From NCBI GenBank assembly GCA_949987705.1, contig OX465283.1, positions 76,393,720-76,457,719 on the forward strand: a DNA stretch of 64,000 nt, read 5' to 3'. The stretch is from Thereva unica (Eukaryota > Arthropoda > Insecta > Diptera > Therevidae). Below the pieces are notes generated by a model. It was not told the origin of the DNA. It ran no database searches and worked only from the letters and a program-made list of their open reading frames with translations. Position 1 is the first letter of the stretch; each line of letters opens with the position of its first letter. The position numbers and the translations under genes are program-made. Of this stretch, positions 22,520 to 33,894 are shown piece by piece.

Positions 22520-22776
22520 TCTTCAAATACAATAAAACACTGTAACATAACAATTAGAAACGCTCGATTCAATGTGATATTCAACTAATTTATTGATATA
22601 TAAATTTAAATGTTTCGCGTCGTGTTTCGTGTGACTGATCACCATCAACTCTAGCTAGGGAGTGCCGTTCTGATTCCTTGCTGCTATCTTTCCTCAATCC
22701 TATCATTTCCGGGATTCGGTGGACGGAACGGATGTTGAACAGAGTGCCACTAATTCAAATGTGGATGGTAGCCACA
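22520..22776 (-). repeat. Putative 3' LTR of the gypsy element
   Basis: It starts with TGTGGCTACC just after the purine-rich GGGGGAG on minus and contains AATAAA (about 22594). The far boundary is a guess because no second LTR was found for comparison. Confidence 0.4.
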
Positions 22777-23149
22777 TAACTCCCCCAATTTGAAAAGTGT
22801 TTTCGGTCATATTTCTTAATTTTTAACAATTCAATATATATACATACAATACATATTTTTTATTTTTTTTTTAATTTCAGTTTCTAAATTTAATTTAGAA
22901 AAAAAAAACTTATCTAACTATTCCTTATTTTCAAAAAACCAAAAATAAATCGATAAATTCATCTTTTTTATATCTAACAAGTTCATTTCAATTATCAATT
23001 ATTTCCTATTAACTGTACAACGTTTAAAGATTTTCAGTATCGCATGTGTTAAAAACAGGTGTCTGGTTATAGCTACTTTCAAATGTTAAATGTGACTTTT
23101 TTTATACAATTAGATCTAGTTAAATGTTCATCGCTGATATTGGGCTTCA

Positions 23150-23279
23150 TAATAAAAGCTGGTTTGAGTCTATCGATATAATTTTTTCTTCTTTTTCGTC
23201 TAATAATACCACAAAGTATTTATTACACCTCTCAATTACTTTGTGAGGACCTGTGTACGGCGGGGTTAAACTATTTCTT
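23150..23279 (-). pseudogene. pol: Gypsy integrase C-terminal piece
   Basis: The minus reading gives SLTPPYTGPHKVIER, then KYFVVL and ISIDS, the chromodomain-free C-terminal module of a gypsy integrase, then a stop. Its frame meets that of the 24326-25078 piece once the 23283-24321 element and one TAAT are discounted. Confidence 0.75.
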
Positions 23280-23282
23280 AAT

Positions 23283-24321
23283 TAGTCCAGTCAAAATAGA
23301 CGAAAAAACGCCATAATTGGAAGATAATTCGGAAGTTGCTGAAAATTGGAACAGCCCTTAAAAACATTATTATACATAAGCTGTAGAGACTGCCACGCGA
23401 TTGGACGACTGCAAACTTTTTTATTCAAAGTCAAAGGGTCAAAATATCAGTTTTTTGAAAATATATGCTAAACTGTACGTCTTATCAGAAAATTGTGTTT
23501 ACAACGTTTGTAGATTAGGCGATTATCTACAAAAAAATATATTATACATTTTCTCGTAGGAATTGCCATTTCTGAGATATTGTCGTTTTAATAAGTTAAA
23601 ATACTCATATTCTATCATTCCCGACTTGTAAAGGTCATCAGAAATTTAATAAATCCTTTGCTGGAGTACGCGGCTAATATTTTCAGGGGTGATTCCTGGA
23701 TATCTTTGGAGAAAAAAATTGTTCTACAGAGGGCGGCTATCTCCACTATCCACTAAGATACAGGGTGATTAGGGAAAAAATTTTGTTTTTTTTTTTCAAA
23801 TTTACTGAAATTTGAATAACTCCTAAAGTAATTATCATAAAGTAGCCTAATTAGGCTCATCTTTTAGGTAAATGTGTATTCTTTTATTTGGTATAAAGCA
23901 CAGCAACCTGAGTGACTCCGTTTAAAAAATATATAGGCTCAAACCAATGCCTTTCATCTAGACCTGGCAGATTTCTTCGTTTTTCTCAGAAAATTCGTTA
24001 CTAACAGTACATTTTTTTTGCTTTTCTGATGCACCAAACTATTACCTACAATATTTCCATACACAATAAGTGTTTATTTTGGGTAGTTTTGTAGGTAGTA
24101 GTAGTAGTAGTTTTATCGTGAACAATTAAAAAGTTACTCGTCTTTCAACTGCGGCATAGTAGCATTGGTTTGAGCCCTTTGACCTTGAATAAAAAAGTTT
24201 GCAGTCGTCCAATCGCGTGGCAGTCTCTACAGCTTATGTATAATAATGTTTTTAAGGGCTGTTCCAATTTTCAGCAACTTCCGAATTATCTTCCAGTCAA
24301 ACCTCTAATTTGACTGGACTA
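23283..24321. mobile_element. 1039-bp element with ~155-bp TIRs and TAAT duplication
   Basis: Ends TAGTCCAGTC / GACTGGACTA, then inverted repeats of about 155 bp. The inner ~125 bp (from GGAAGATAATTCGGAAGTTG to about TTTTTTATTCAA) is nearly identical on both sides, while the outer 25-40 bases differ. TAAT flanks both sides (23279-23282 and 24322-24325). Removing it restores the gypsy integrase frame. The interior is AT-rich and non-coding, with a (GTA)n run near 24100. A 4-bp duplication with long TIRs does not fix the superfamily. Confidence 0.9.
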
Positions 24322-25095
24322 TAATATCGGGTCGCGCACGAAAACGTGTGTGCACTGGTCCATCTCTTGAGTCATGAAAATATGTGTCTGTGTTCGTCCT
24401 CTGCGTATGCATGGTTTTACCTTATTTATTGTTTCTCTAATTTGCTTTGCTAAAGGTGCAGTAATTTGTTGGATTTGCTCTTTCTCGATTGCAACCAGTT
24501 CTCCGGGTACACGAAGAGTTTGCCCATATAATAACTCAGCTGAGGACGTATCTAAGTCTTCCATGATTGCGGTCCGAATACCTAAAAGGATCCAAGGTAA
24601 GTTTTCATACCACCTCTTCGGTTCTTCAGTAGCTCTTATTGCCACCTTCAAGTGCCTATGGAACCTTTCATTGAAACCATTAGATTGGGGACGGTAAGTT
24701 GTAGTTCTTATTTTGTGACAACTGAAAAGTTTAGTAAGCTCTTTGAATAATGCGGACTCAAATTGGGTTCCCTGATCCGTGGTAAGCGTTCTTGGTACCC
24801 CATAACGTGCGACCCAGGTGCGTAGAAAGGCGTTTGCAATGGTGCTTGCAAGAATATTCCTTAAGGGAATAGCTTCTGGCCAGCGAGAGAAACGGTCTCT
24901 TAGTGTTAAGAGATAAGTGTGGCCTTGGGATTGTGGTAGCGGTCCGACAATGTCCATATGGACGTGTTGAAACCTTGAATTCTGTACCTCAAATCGACCA
25001 TGTTGGGATCGTGTGTGCTTATTTATCTTAGATTTTTGACACGAAATACAAGTCTTTGTCCACTGGTTACAATCCTGGGGCCAGTTCGTGTACAT
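24319..25095 (-). pseudogene. pol: Gypsy integrase catalytic core
   Basis: Contains the HHCC cysteines (CISCQKSK) and the D-D-E core: D48 in HMDIVGPL, D107 in TTDQGTQF and E143 in NGFNERFHR, with the canonical 35-residue spacing between the last two. The first three codons and the last two come from inserted elements, so the genuine piece is about 25078-24326. The zinc-binding His part is on the other side of the 25079-26031 insertion. Confidence 0.9.
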
Positions 25096-26031
25096 ATGTC
25101 GAAAACGAAAATTTTTTTTCGTCTCGGGTTCGCGTAAGTCGAAAAAATTGAAAATTTTCGCCTGAAGCCGACGAAAGGCACTCGAAAGGTCTTGGGTTAT
25201 CGAGTTCTTGCATTATTATGAGTAATAATTTTCAAATATTAAGTTAGACTTTTATAAATTTCACATGGGAATAATTTTTTAAAATTGTAAATCTAATTTA
25301 ATTATCCTGGTACTACATATAGCACAAGCATAAGATTTAAAATAAAAGTTCAATTAAAAAAAAACATTCTTTACAAAAATGTTTTTATTTTCTATTTTAT
25401 TCATCACAACAAACACAAAACAAGACGAGAGAGATTTATTTTTTGTTTACCAACACAAAACAAGATGTCAAAGTCAAAGTCAAAAAATTTTTTTATTCCA
25501 CGTCACATATACAATTTTTTTTTCTTTTACAGCATGCAATTGAACTAATACTAAACCTTTAGGTTTCCTGTATACTTAAAATTTATTTAAACTTCAATGA
25601 AGTGTTATCTTATTATTTATCTCTGTTTGTTATTACAGAAGTTTTAGGTGGTGAGACTCAAAAAATGCATTCTTTACAAAAACGTTTTTATTTTTTATTT
25701 TATTCAACACAACACAACAAACACAAAACAAGACTTATCAGAGATTTATTTTTTGTTTACCAACTCAAAATAAGGTGTAATTTTAAAAAATCACTGTTTC
25801 TTTATTAAAAGAACAACAATAATACTTGAGCTATTGACAGTTTATTCTTAAAGTTGTATGTTTTTACAGCGGTTATTGTAACATTTTTGGTATTTCAATA
25901 TTGTGGTTTCTTTCGAGGGCACGAAAATTTTTCTTTCGACCTACGCGAACGCTATAATTTTTGTCGACAAAATTTTTCGACTTCAAATTTTTTTCGACCG
26001 ACTATCGTCGTTCGCCATACACGAACCCGCC
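25079..26031. mobile_element. 953-bp TIR element with CCTGG duplication
   Basis: Ends GGCCAGTTCGTGTA and its imperfect mirror TACACGAACCCGCC. The subterminal parts are full of GTCGAAAA/TTTTCGAC motifs on both sides. CCTGG flanks both ends (25074-25078 and 26032-26036). Excision with one copy restores the integrase frame exactly. The centre is AT-rich and contains two similar AACACAAAACAAGA blocks (about 25410 and 25720). No coding capacity. It shares ends and subterminal sequence with the 245-bp element at 26415. Confidence 0.92.
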
Positions 26032-26035
26032 CCTG

Positions 26036-26409
26036 GTTCATTCTGGGCCAGAAGTATTTTGATGTGAGTAACTTCCATGTCGAACGGATGCCCGGATGAG
26101 AAAGTTGATGTATGGTATGTATTAAATATGATCCGGCGCATGGGTTCAGGTACGTATGGGCGGTTTTTTCCTGTGGACGTGTCACACCAAATTTCCGCAT
26201 CTTCTAATGGGACGAAGATTTTCTTGAGCGCGAATAGGGTCATTTTCGAAGTTTCCGTGTTGGACAAACGTTCTCGTAAGTCGTAACTCTTGGTCTAATT
26301 TTTGTTGACCAGCTAGCGTTTGGATGGACAATTTTTCAGGAGAGTTCACAGCGTCTACGAATGCTCTTGAAAGAGTGTCTGACAATATGTTCAGGGGACC
26401 TTTGATATG
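26036..26409 (-). pseudogene. pol: Gypsy RNase H-integrase linker and zinc-binding part
   Basis: The minus reading starts with a D-T-L-S-R motif (SDTLSRAF), typical of the end of gypsy RNase H. At least two frameshifts (near 26200 and 26260) separate it from the integrase His residues in HQLSHPGIRSTWKLL-YFWP. It ends at the CCTGG of the 953-bp element. Confidence 0.75.
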
Positions 26410-26414
26410 CCTGG

Positions 26415-26659
26415 GGCCAGTTCCTGTTTGTCGAAAATGAAAATTTTTTCGTCTCTGGTTTGCGTAGGTCGAAAAATTGAAAATTTTCGTCTGAGGCCGA
26501 CGAAAGGCACTCGAAAGGTCTTGGGTTATCGAGTTTTTGCATTAGGACACGAACAATTTTCTTTCGATCTATGCGAACGCTAAAATTTTCGTCGACAAAA
26601 TTTTTCGACTTCAATTTTTTTTCGTACGATTATCGTCGTTCGCCATACACGAACCGGCC
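26415..26659. mobile_element. 245-bp relative of the CCTGG element
   Basis: Ends GGCCAGTTCCTG and CGAACCGGCC. The subterminal GTCGAAAATGAAAATTTTTT and the block TTCGCCATACACGAAC are shared with 25079-26031. Flanks are CCTGG (26410-26414) and CCTGA (26660-26664), one mismatch. It interrupts the gypsy element between RNase H and integrase. It looks like an internally deleted copy of the 953-bp element. Confidence 0.85.
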
Positions 26660-26664
26660 CCTGA

Positions 26665-28310
26665 TGTCGTTAGGAAATTGGGCTATGAAACCTAGGTGAT
26701 TGGTTTGCCGCGGAGATTTTTCTGATTTCCCAAAGATGGCTGCAGTTAAAGGTTTGTGTGGTCTGTAAAAACCGTGAAATATCTGCCTTCAAGAAAGTGA
26801 CGGAATTTTTTAATAGCCAAGTATATCGCCAACAACTCTCTGTCGAAGGTGGAGTATTTTTTTTCTGCGGGCTGCAGCCTTTTTGAATGGAAAGCGAGCG
26901 GTTTCCATTGGCCATGTTCGCATTGTTGTAATACCGCACCTACGACATCGTTGGATGCGTCTGTCCACAAGCTGATGTCAGCTTTCGGTGTCGGATGGCA
27001 TAAAAGTGTTTGTTTGGCCAGACTTCCTTTAATTTCTTTAAATAGCTTTTCATGATCCTCTGTCCAACAGAATTCCTGTTTTTTGGTCTTCTTCGTGTTA
27101 GACTTCAATAAGTCGTACAGAGGTGAAGCTATTTTGGCTAAGTGTGGTATAAAACGGTGGTAAAAGTTTACCATTCTTAGGAATCTATTAAGCTGTTTCA
27201 CACTTGTAGGCGTTGGGAAATCATTTATTGGCAAAACCCTGTCTTTTGAGGGCGATATTCCGTGGCGGGAGATTGTATGTCCCAGGAAATCGATGGTTTC
27301 GACTCCGAAAATACATTTCTGAGGGTTGACTGCCAAACCGTATTGATTGAGGCGGGTAAAGAACGAATGTTCCTCTGCCGTTTTGCTTCCAACCAAGATG
27401 TCATCGACGTATGCAAACGTGAAGTCTAACACATTAAGAACCTCATTAATGAATCTTTGGAAGGTTTGTGCGGCATTTTTGAGTCCAAAAGGTATCCGGG
27501 TGAACTCGAAGAGTCCGAAAGGAGTTGTTATTGCAGTCTTGAAAATGTCCTCAGGAGCGACTGGAATTTGATTGTATGCTCTCACCAGATCAATCTTGGA
27601 GAAGTACCGGCATCCATGCAAATTTATGTTTGAGTCTTGGATGTTAGGTAAGGGATATCGGTCGAAAACAGTAACCGTATTTAAACGGCGGAAATCTCCA
27701 CAAGGTCTCCAATCGGTTTGATCCTTTTTGGGGACCAGGTGTAATGGTGAAGATACGGATGATGAACAAGGGCGACAAATGCCCATTTTAATCATGGCTT
27801 GGAATTCATTCTTGGCTATCTGAAGTTTTTCTGTAGTCAACCTACGCGCTCGAGAGCAAGGAAGAGAACCTTCAGTTATGATGTGATGCACTGCATTATG
27901 TTTTACCTCACTACTGAGCCTGGATGGGGTTTTTAAGGAAGGAAATTGATTTAATATCATTCCGTATTCTCCATTCAGAGAGAAAAGTTTGGGGGAGCAA
28001 GAATCGACACGACGACAAATGCCTTCTACTGATAGGGAAGTTTGATTTTGTATCAGTTTCCTCCTGCGAATATTTATTGATAAGTCATATTTGTAGAGAA
28101 AATCAGCTCCTAGGATCGCGTGGTCTACGGCTGCGACAATGAAGATATGATCAAAGGTACGAGGTGATGTGTTGTAATCCATAAGTGCGAATTGGCGAAC
28201 CGCTGGCTGAAACTAAACAAAAGTCAGATTTGACTTATATGTTTTGGAAAGAGTATTTTCGGCACCAAAGAAACTTCTGCTCCCGTGTCAATGAGAAAGT
28301 GCGTATTAAG
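26665..28310 (-). pseudogene. pol: Gypsy protease, reverse transcriptase and RNase H
   Basis: The protease active site DTGAE lies near 28290, ahead of the long ORF 28182-26746 (478 codons), with the flap-like ILGADFL at residues 23-29. RT motifs: [15 protein letters not shown] around 195, FGLKNA around 232 and catalytic YVDD at 258-261. RNase H begins at [16 protein letters not shown] and runs to FTVFTDH. A frameshift near 26755 moves the remainder into another frame, which reaches the 26659 insertion. Except for the shifts, the domain order and lengths are normal. Confidence 0.9.
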
Positions 28311-28383
28311 TGATTTTTCAAAGATGAAGAGGCGGCAAGGGAAAGGGCTTAACTTCGGTACCGCAGACGAAGAAGCTATTCCG

Positions 28384-29156
28384 AGTTTTTTGCGTTACAA
28401 GGTCCTACACATTTTTTGGCATTAATTCCGAATTTTCTATGGTAAATAACAGCGCTTTTGGTCCGCTTTCGATGAATTTGGTTTAGTAATGGATCGGGAG
28501 CGCAAACGTGCAAACCTGTTTCGTTGGTAATTTCTTCCCCTGGCCTGAGCTTGACTAATCTCTAATTGGCGTATGCGCTCTGAAAGGTCTTGTATGCTAC
28601 TGTCTCTTGTATTATTTACTTCTGACCGTTGGGGGTATCTTTCGATAGCAGAAACACCGTGGTCAGATGTCGAATCGTAAATTCGATCAGAAATCTCGAA
28701 AATTTGCGCTTGTGAATGGGTCTGTTCTACTGCGATTACGCAAGCTTGCATTGGTGCAGGCAGTTTGTTTATCCACAATTTTTGAAGTAGAGACTTGTTT
28801 ACAAGGCTATTGTTACCGGCCAAGGATTCCATTTGACGGAATAATTCCGACGGTTTCGTCTCTCCGAGTTCGACCTTGTGCAGTAATGCATCTAACCTAC
28901 GTTCCTCAGAATCTCTGCTGCGAGCTAATATTGCTGTTTTTAGTTTTTCGTACCTGTCTACTTGAGGGGGTGTCAAAAGGATGTCTGCCACCAATTCCAT
29001 GACCTCATTAGAGAGAGAAGCGACGAGGTGGTTGCATTTGGTAGAGGAAGACGTTATGCCTTTGAACTTGAATTGGGTTTCAACCTGGAAGAACCACAGG
29101 TCCGGCCTGGAATTCCAAAAGGTAGGTATTTTTAACATGCTTATACCTGTCGGCAT
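28384..29156 (-). pseudogene. gag: Gypsy gag
   Basis: A 239-codon ORF opening with a matrix/capsid-like region: PTFWNSRPDLWFFQVE, NHLVASLSNEVMELVADIL, ERRLDALLHKVELGETKPSE and LWINKLPAPMQ, as in gypsy elements of the CsRn1-like type. A frameshift near 28445 separates it from a Cys/His knuckle-like stretch (CYYHRKFG then KKCVGPC) ending near 28384. The protein would assemble the retrotransposon particle. Confidence 0.85.
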
Positions 29157-30780
29157 TGAGTCAGAGACTGGGTTTACGTTTCTGTTTTCCCCGAATGCTC
29201 ACCGGTTTTCGACACTTGATTTATTTTTTGGGTTTCCATTTTTGTTATGTTAATTTTAATATTTATCGAGAAGGGTTTATCTAATCTGAATAATAAGGAG
29301 ACTTTAAACTCATCTTTGCTTTTATCTTCTACATAGCCCAGCGACCATCTTTTAACTACTTATTATTAGTATTTATTATTTGTACTTTATTTTCTTTTTA
29401 CACGAGCACAGTCAAAAAGAAATATATTTTTTGTTATATTATTCACTTTCTATTAATTGGCGCTTGCTTGTCGAACTGAAAATCTTATATGCGGAGTATA
29501 GTCCAATCAATCTACACAAAGCCATCTAATAATTGCCAACAGGAAACAAAAAATATGGTCATATAGGGAAAAAAATTCTAAAAAATTCTAAAATTCTTTT
29601 TCGGAATTTGAAATGGCGAACCTAACCTAAAAACTCCCAGAAAGTGTAAAAAACGCTTTTTAGCGAATAAAAGAAAAACGTGACCTCGGATCGAAAAAAA
29701 TCAAATTATAAAGTTGTAGCTATTCAAATTATGTTTCGATTGATGTATATTGAGTTATAGGTTATGGTAGAAAAAATAGAGAAAAATGGGAAAAACTGTC
29801 GTAAATCACGTTTTTTTAATTTGTTAATAACTTTTGTTTAACGCCACTTACATATTTGTTATTTGGTACAAATATTGCTTCTTGCTAGCTGAAAAATTGG
29901 TGTAATTTTTGTTGCGCAATATTGAACAGTTTCCTTGAAATTTCACTCTTTGTAAAAAAAGACGTTCTTGTAAAAAGGTTCTTCTTGGTCCATGGATTTC
30001 TCTGGATCCACGTTCGAGAGCTTAAACTTTTCTTCAAACCTTGTACTACCATGTACAAGTAAAAAAAGTCGATTTAACATGCTTACAATGCTCAAAATGG
30101 CCCCCAAAAATGTATTAAAAATGAAAAAAAAAAAACATAGCTTTGGAAAAAAACTGACTTTCTGCACTTTTCTTGTATGAAATGGAACATCTTTCCTTTT
30201 ATTTGTCTAGAAGAAAGAAGAGTAAAACAAAGAAATTTTTAAAAAAAGAATTGAGTTGAATGAATATTATTGAGTAGTCAAGTGACTGAAGATACGTTTC
30301 CTGAACACTTTTAATGACCCCGCATTTGCCAATATAATAATTAACTTTTATTACAAACTATATTTTGTATTATTAAAATAACACTAATATTTATTACTAA
30401 AATTGAACAAATACAATAAATTTTATTTTTTCGAAGAAACTCATTGTATTATATAGGGAGGTAAACTGTTTCATAAGTACATAGAATGAACAAAAAAGAT
30501 CGCTGCCCAGAATCTAGGTATAATAAAAAGTATTTTACTCGTGTTATGATCGAGTTGCAGATACTCATGTAGTTTTTCTTTCTCTAAACGCAGCAACAAT
30601 ACCAAAAGCCTTTATGTAGCATTTTTTGGTTTTTATTCCCCGGTCGTCACACAAATAAATCAACAATTTATTTTCCTACTTATGGGCCTTTCTTATCGTG
30701 CTCCAGTCCTGATCCCGTTCAGTCTGCTTCGTGGGCCTGATATCCAGCTGAACTTTTCTCTTATTCACTTGTCATATCTG
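29157..30780. other. No gene seen; probable gypsy 5' flank
   Basis: The first ~350 bases may include the leader or LTR of the gypsy element, but no match to the left LTR was found. The rest is AT-rich. The ORFs 29943-30167 and 29992-30180 are antisense shadows of each other. Confidence 0.45.
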
Positions 30781-30879
30781 GGGTGGTAGCACGTAAGTTG
30801 TTTCAATCGACCTCTTCAAACAAAAATTCAAGATTTTTGTATGGAGAGGTCAATTGAAACAACTTACTTGCTACCACCC
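30781..30879. mobile_element. 99-bp foldback MITE
   Basis: GGGTGGTAGCACGTAAGTTG at the left is mirrored by CAACTTACTTGCTACCACCC at the right. Arms are about 38 bp with few mismatches and a loop of about 20. No clear target duplication. Confidence 0.8.
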
Positions 30880-31682
30880 TTGCCTTTTTGACACCTTTTT
30901 TTCAAAAACCTCTAAATACTCGCTTTTTTCAAAATAACCTTTGCGTCGTTGCTCCTGCCAAAATCGTTTTTTCATTTTATTTTAATAAAATTTCGCTTTT
31001 TCACTATATCTGACTGTTTTTATTTCCGAACTTTTCCAAAAACTAAATCTGTATTTTTTCTGATCTGGTCTTTTCCAGCAGCCTTGAAAGGTTTGACTGT
31101 GCCAAATGCCCTTTCGATCTTATCGTCAGCTGAAAGATGTTTGTTCCAGAACTTTGTTGCTATTGTAGAACCCGCGAGCAAGAATAACCTTCTTCGTTCC
31201 AGCCTTAGGTTCTAAAGTCAATCCAGGGTTAAGTTACCAGAGAACTCGTGAAATGAGGTCTTATTAATAGCTTCATAGGTGCTTTATTGTTCCACCACGC
31301 AGCTCTTCTGTTGCTACTTCGTGATTTTATAGGTCAGTTGCTTTGAAAGGCTGTCACGATCGAGACAGGCCTCTTCTAGTCTCTTATTCCAGTCCTTCCT
31401 ACGTTTTACTAGTTCTCTTCAATGTCTTATGCCAAGCTTTCATATATGTATCTTGTAGCATGTTATAAAGCCTGCGATATTTCCATCGTAGTTGTATGCA
31501 AGGATATTTATTTTGTCATACTGCCACCCTTCAACTGAGTCCGTAAACACTAATTTGGACTAATCTTCTGTTCCTGTCACTGTCACTCTCCGGAAAGTTA
31601 AAACGTTGCAAAACACAAGGGCTCTGTTCTTCCATATTTAAATCTATTTTAATACTGGAGATTTAACTGGAAGTTTTCTATT
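30880..31682. other. Possible decayed retroelement sequence, not identified
   Basis: 31080-31440 is GC-richer than its flanks and on minus gives short arginine- and lysine-rich peptides broken by stops. No diagnostic motif could be read. Confidence 0.3.
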
Positions 31683-31840
31683 AGGCAAAACCTAAATGAA
31701 AAGTAACTCAGAAGTGAAGTAGATGTAACTTCCACTGAACTAAATGTAACTTCCACCTGCTTCCATTTAGTTCACTCTCATACATTCATATGCAATGGTA
31801 CCTAACTTCACTTTACTTCACTTTCAATTTAGGTTTGGCC
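31683..31840. mobile_element. 158-bp MITE-like inverted repeat
   Basis: AGGCAAAACCTAAATGAAAA at the left, and TTTCAATTTAGGTTTGGCC at the right as an imperfect mirror. Several AAGTGAAGT / ACTTCACTT motifs lie in opposite orientation inside. Duplication not determined. Confidence 0.6.
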
Positions 31841-32300
31841 TCTTGTCTCCACTAGCCTCATGCTTCTATTTTATATATAAAAATATGCTATTGAACTTTA
31901 TTACACATCGTTATGTTTATATTAAAAAAATCCTCATATTAACTCCTCCATTAATGGCTCTCCACCATTCAATCTCTTTTATTTCCATAGTTTCAGTTAT
32001 TTTTGTTCGGGGATAAAATTTCTGATTTACGACTTAACGTCGCCGGAGCTGCTACTGTTTACGACACTAATGAGAGAACTTGATCCCTTGGGTTGACCAA
32101 GCAGCTTCCTTGTGATATATAAATACTCGTGCATATTCCCTACTCCATATATTTTTTCACTGAAACACATGTATGTAATATGTCGGCTACTTAGTTTTAT
32201 GCGATGTAGGAACTGTGATCTGTGGGAGAGTTTCGCGTATTCACCCTATACTCAGGTGCATGTGCCACATTAGTGTGCTTTTCGTTTACTTATAATAAGT

Positions 32301-32385
32301 AATTTTAAAACAACGTGAATAACAAAGACCAACGTGAACAATAATTGTTCTTAAAGGAAATTGTTGTTCACGTTGTTTTAAAATT
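32301..32385. repeat. 85-bp inverted repeat
   Basis: AATTTTAAAACAACGTGAA at the left and its exact mirror TTCACGTTGTTTTAAAATT at the right. A further CAACGTGAACAATAATT / AATTGTTGTTCACGTTG offers alternative pairing. Possibly a small MITE. Confidence 0.65.
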
Positions 32386-32869
32386 CAACTCTCAAAAACA
32401 GATATTTTCTATAATCACACTGTAAACAGCAGTTTTAACTAAACTTGGTTCATCAGTGCTAAGAGGATGTTATTTATCATTTGCACACTTGAGAGTTCAA
32501 TTGAATTTAGTCAATTTTTATTCTGACGTTTGTCTACTTTTAAATCATCATAATTTTGCTTTTCGTTCATTTAAAGCAGGCATCCTGTCCACCCGTTGAC
32601 GTTTGTTATTGGCTGACTTTCCTTCTCTCTTCCTGCTGTGTAATTATGGGCTATTATGAGCCCCAGAATCAAGTTGAGTTTTAGTGTTTGGATGGTTTCA
32701 ATATAATTTGAAGCGAAGGTTTCCGATGCATTTTTTTATTTCAAGTGTTTCATGCCACCTTCACCTTTTAACAAGGATGTCTTTAGCCGGGATAGATCTT
32801 TATACACTAGATTGACATTGTCAATCGAGTTTAAACCAGGGATTATCAGGGGCCAGTTCACGCAATTGG

Positions 32870-33160
32870 ACATCGACTGAACACGACACGGTGCGCATTC
32901 AAAACTCGAACCATGGTCTCCTTGACTTTTATTCGGCCGAAGCCGTATAATAGGGACATGTCCTGTTCTTTTAGCTGCATCAGTGACCTTTCGCCAATGC
33001 TTATGGCAAGAGTTTGGCTGTTCTGGTATACTTTCCTAATCATCACACGCCAAAAACTTCACTTCAATCGATTGGTTTATCAGTTCCAGTTCCCTAACAT
33101 CATTAGGGATCCAGAAGGTGATCTTCTTGATTTTGGGAAGAACCTTGTGAAAAATAGGTA
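32870..33160 (-). repeat. Retroelement-like repeat family B, copy 1
   Basis: It aligns with 39055-39300: GACTTTTATTCGGCCGAAGC, GTATAATAGGGACAT, TTTTAGCTGCATCAGTGACC and GATCTTCTTGATTTTGGGAA, with drift. The minus strand is more open (32858-33046). Origin unknown, probably the interior of a decayed retrotransposon. Confidence 0.5.
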
Positions 33161-33365
33161 ATAGTTATTCACAAGAAAAAACTCGGTAATATCGATTTGG
33201 TTATCAAATTTATAATTAAAATCCGGTTCGACAAAATAACGTGTTCGTTCTAGAAAATTACAAGAATAACTTAACAAAAGTGAAAATTTACAATAATAAA
33301 AAGCAAGGTCTACTGCTAACTTAAATATTCTATATCCTCCAGAAGGCAACTTGGGAGAAACCTAC

Positions 33366-33790
33366 CCAGACCACTGACATATAGAATGGACTGCTCATGA
33401 GGAATTTTTCATGGCACCAATTTGTTCCATAGGCTACAAACCTTTTTTCACTCCATGTAAACACCGGAATCACTTTTGAAATTTACATTTTTTTAAATAC
33501 GTACTTAAAACATTAAAACAACACAAATATTTTGTTTAAAAAAATTAATAAACACTATTTTCACTTTTTCACCCTTTAAAATGCCTTTTTTTCATTAATT
33601 TGCAAATTTTATGTGTATCTGATTTAAGTTCTTAACGCCTGTTTTAGCTTTTTTTTAGTTTACTTCTGAGTGCTTCTGTCAGTTTGGGAGCTTATGGATG
33701 AGCGAGTCGACTATACCTTTTTGGTGCCATCGGTTTGTATGGGAATAATTGCTGATGAGCAGTCCATTATTATATGTCAGTGACCCAGAC
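33366..33790. mobile_element. About 425-bp TIR element
   Basis: Left CACTGACATATAGAATGGAC, then TGCTCATGAG, with GGCACCAA further in. On the right the same blocks are inverted (TTGGTGCCAT, TGATGAGCAGTCCATTATTA, TATGTCAGTG). Outer limits are approximate. Confidence 0.65.
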
Positions 33791-33894
33791 ATTTTGTTGG
33801 GATGCAGCAACTGTATTGGTTTTTTTATAGCATTTTTATTTTCGTAACTTATATCTAACCTAATATAAATGTAGTTAATGCTTAAAGCTACTTA

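Larger units (their letters stand above)
22520..29156 (-). mobile_element. Decayed Ty3/gypsy retrotransposon without env
   Basis: Minus-strand order is gag (29156-28384), protease (DTGAE, about 28300), RT-RNase H (28182-26665) and integrase in three pieces (26409-26036, 25078-24326, 23279-23150), then a purine tract GGGGGAG (22786-22780) and a putative LTR. Three non-autonomous elements have jumped into it (26415-26659, 25079-26031, 23283-24321). Several frameshifts are present. The gag style suggests the CsRn1/Kabuki group, recalled rather than tested. No 5' LTR was recognised. Confidence 0.85.

Noticed and set aside
22187..22588. 133-codon plus ORF
   Set aside because: Overlaps the TIR element end and the putative gypsy LTR on the other strand; no domain.
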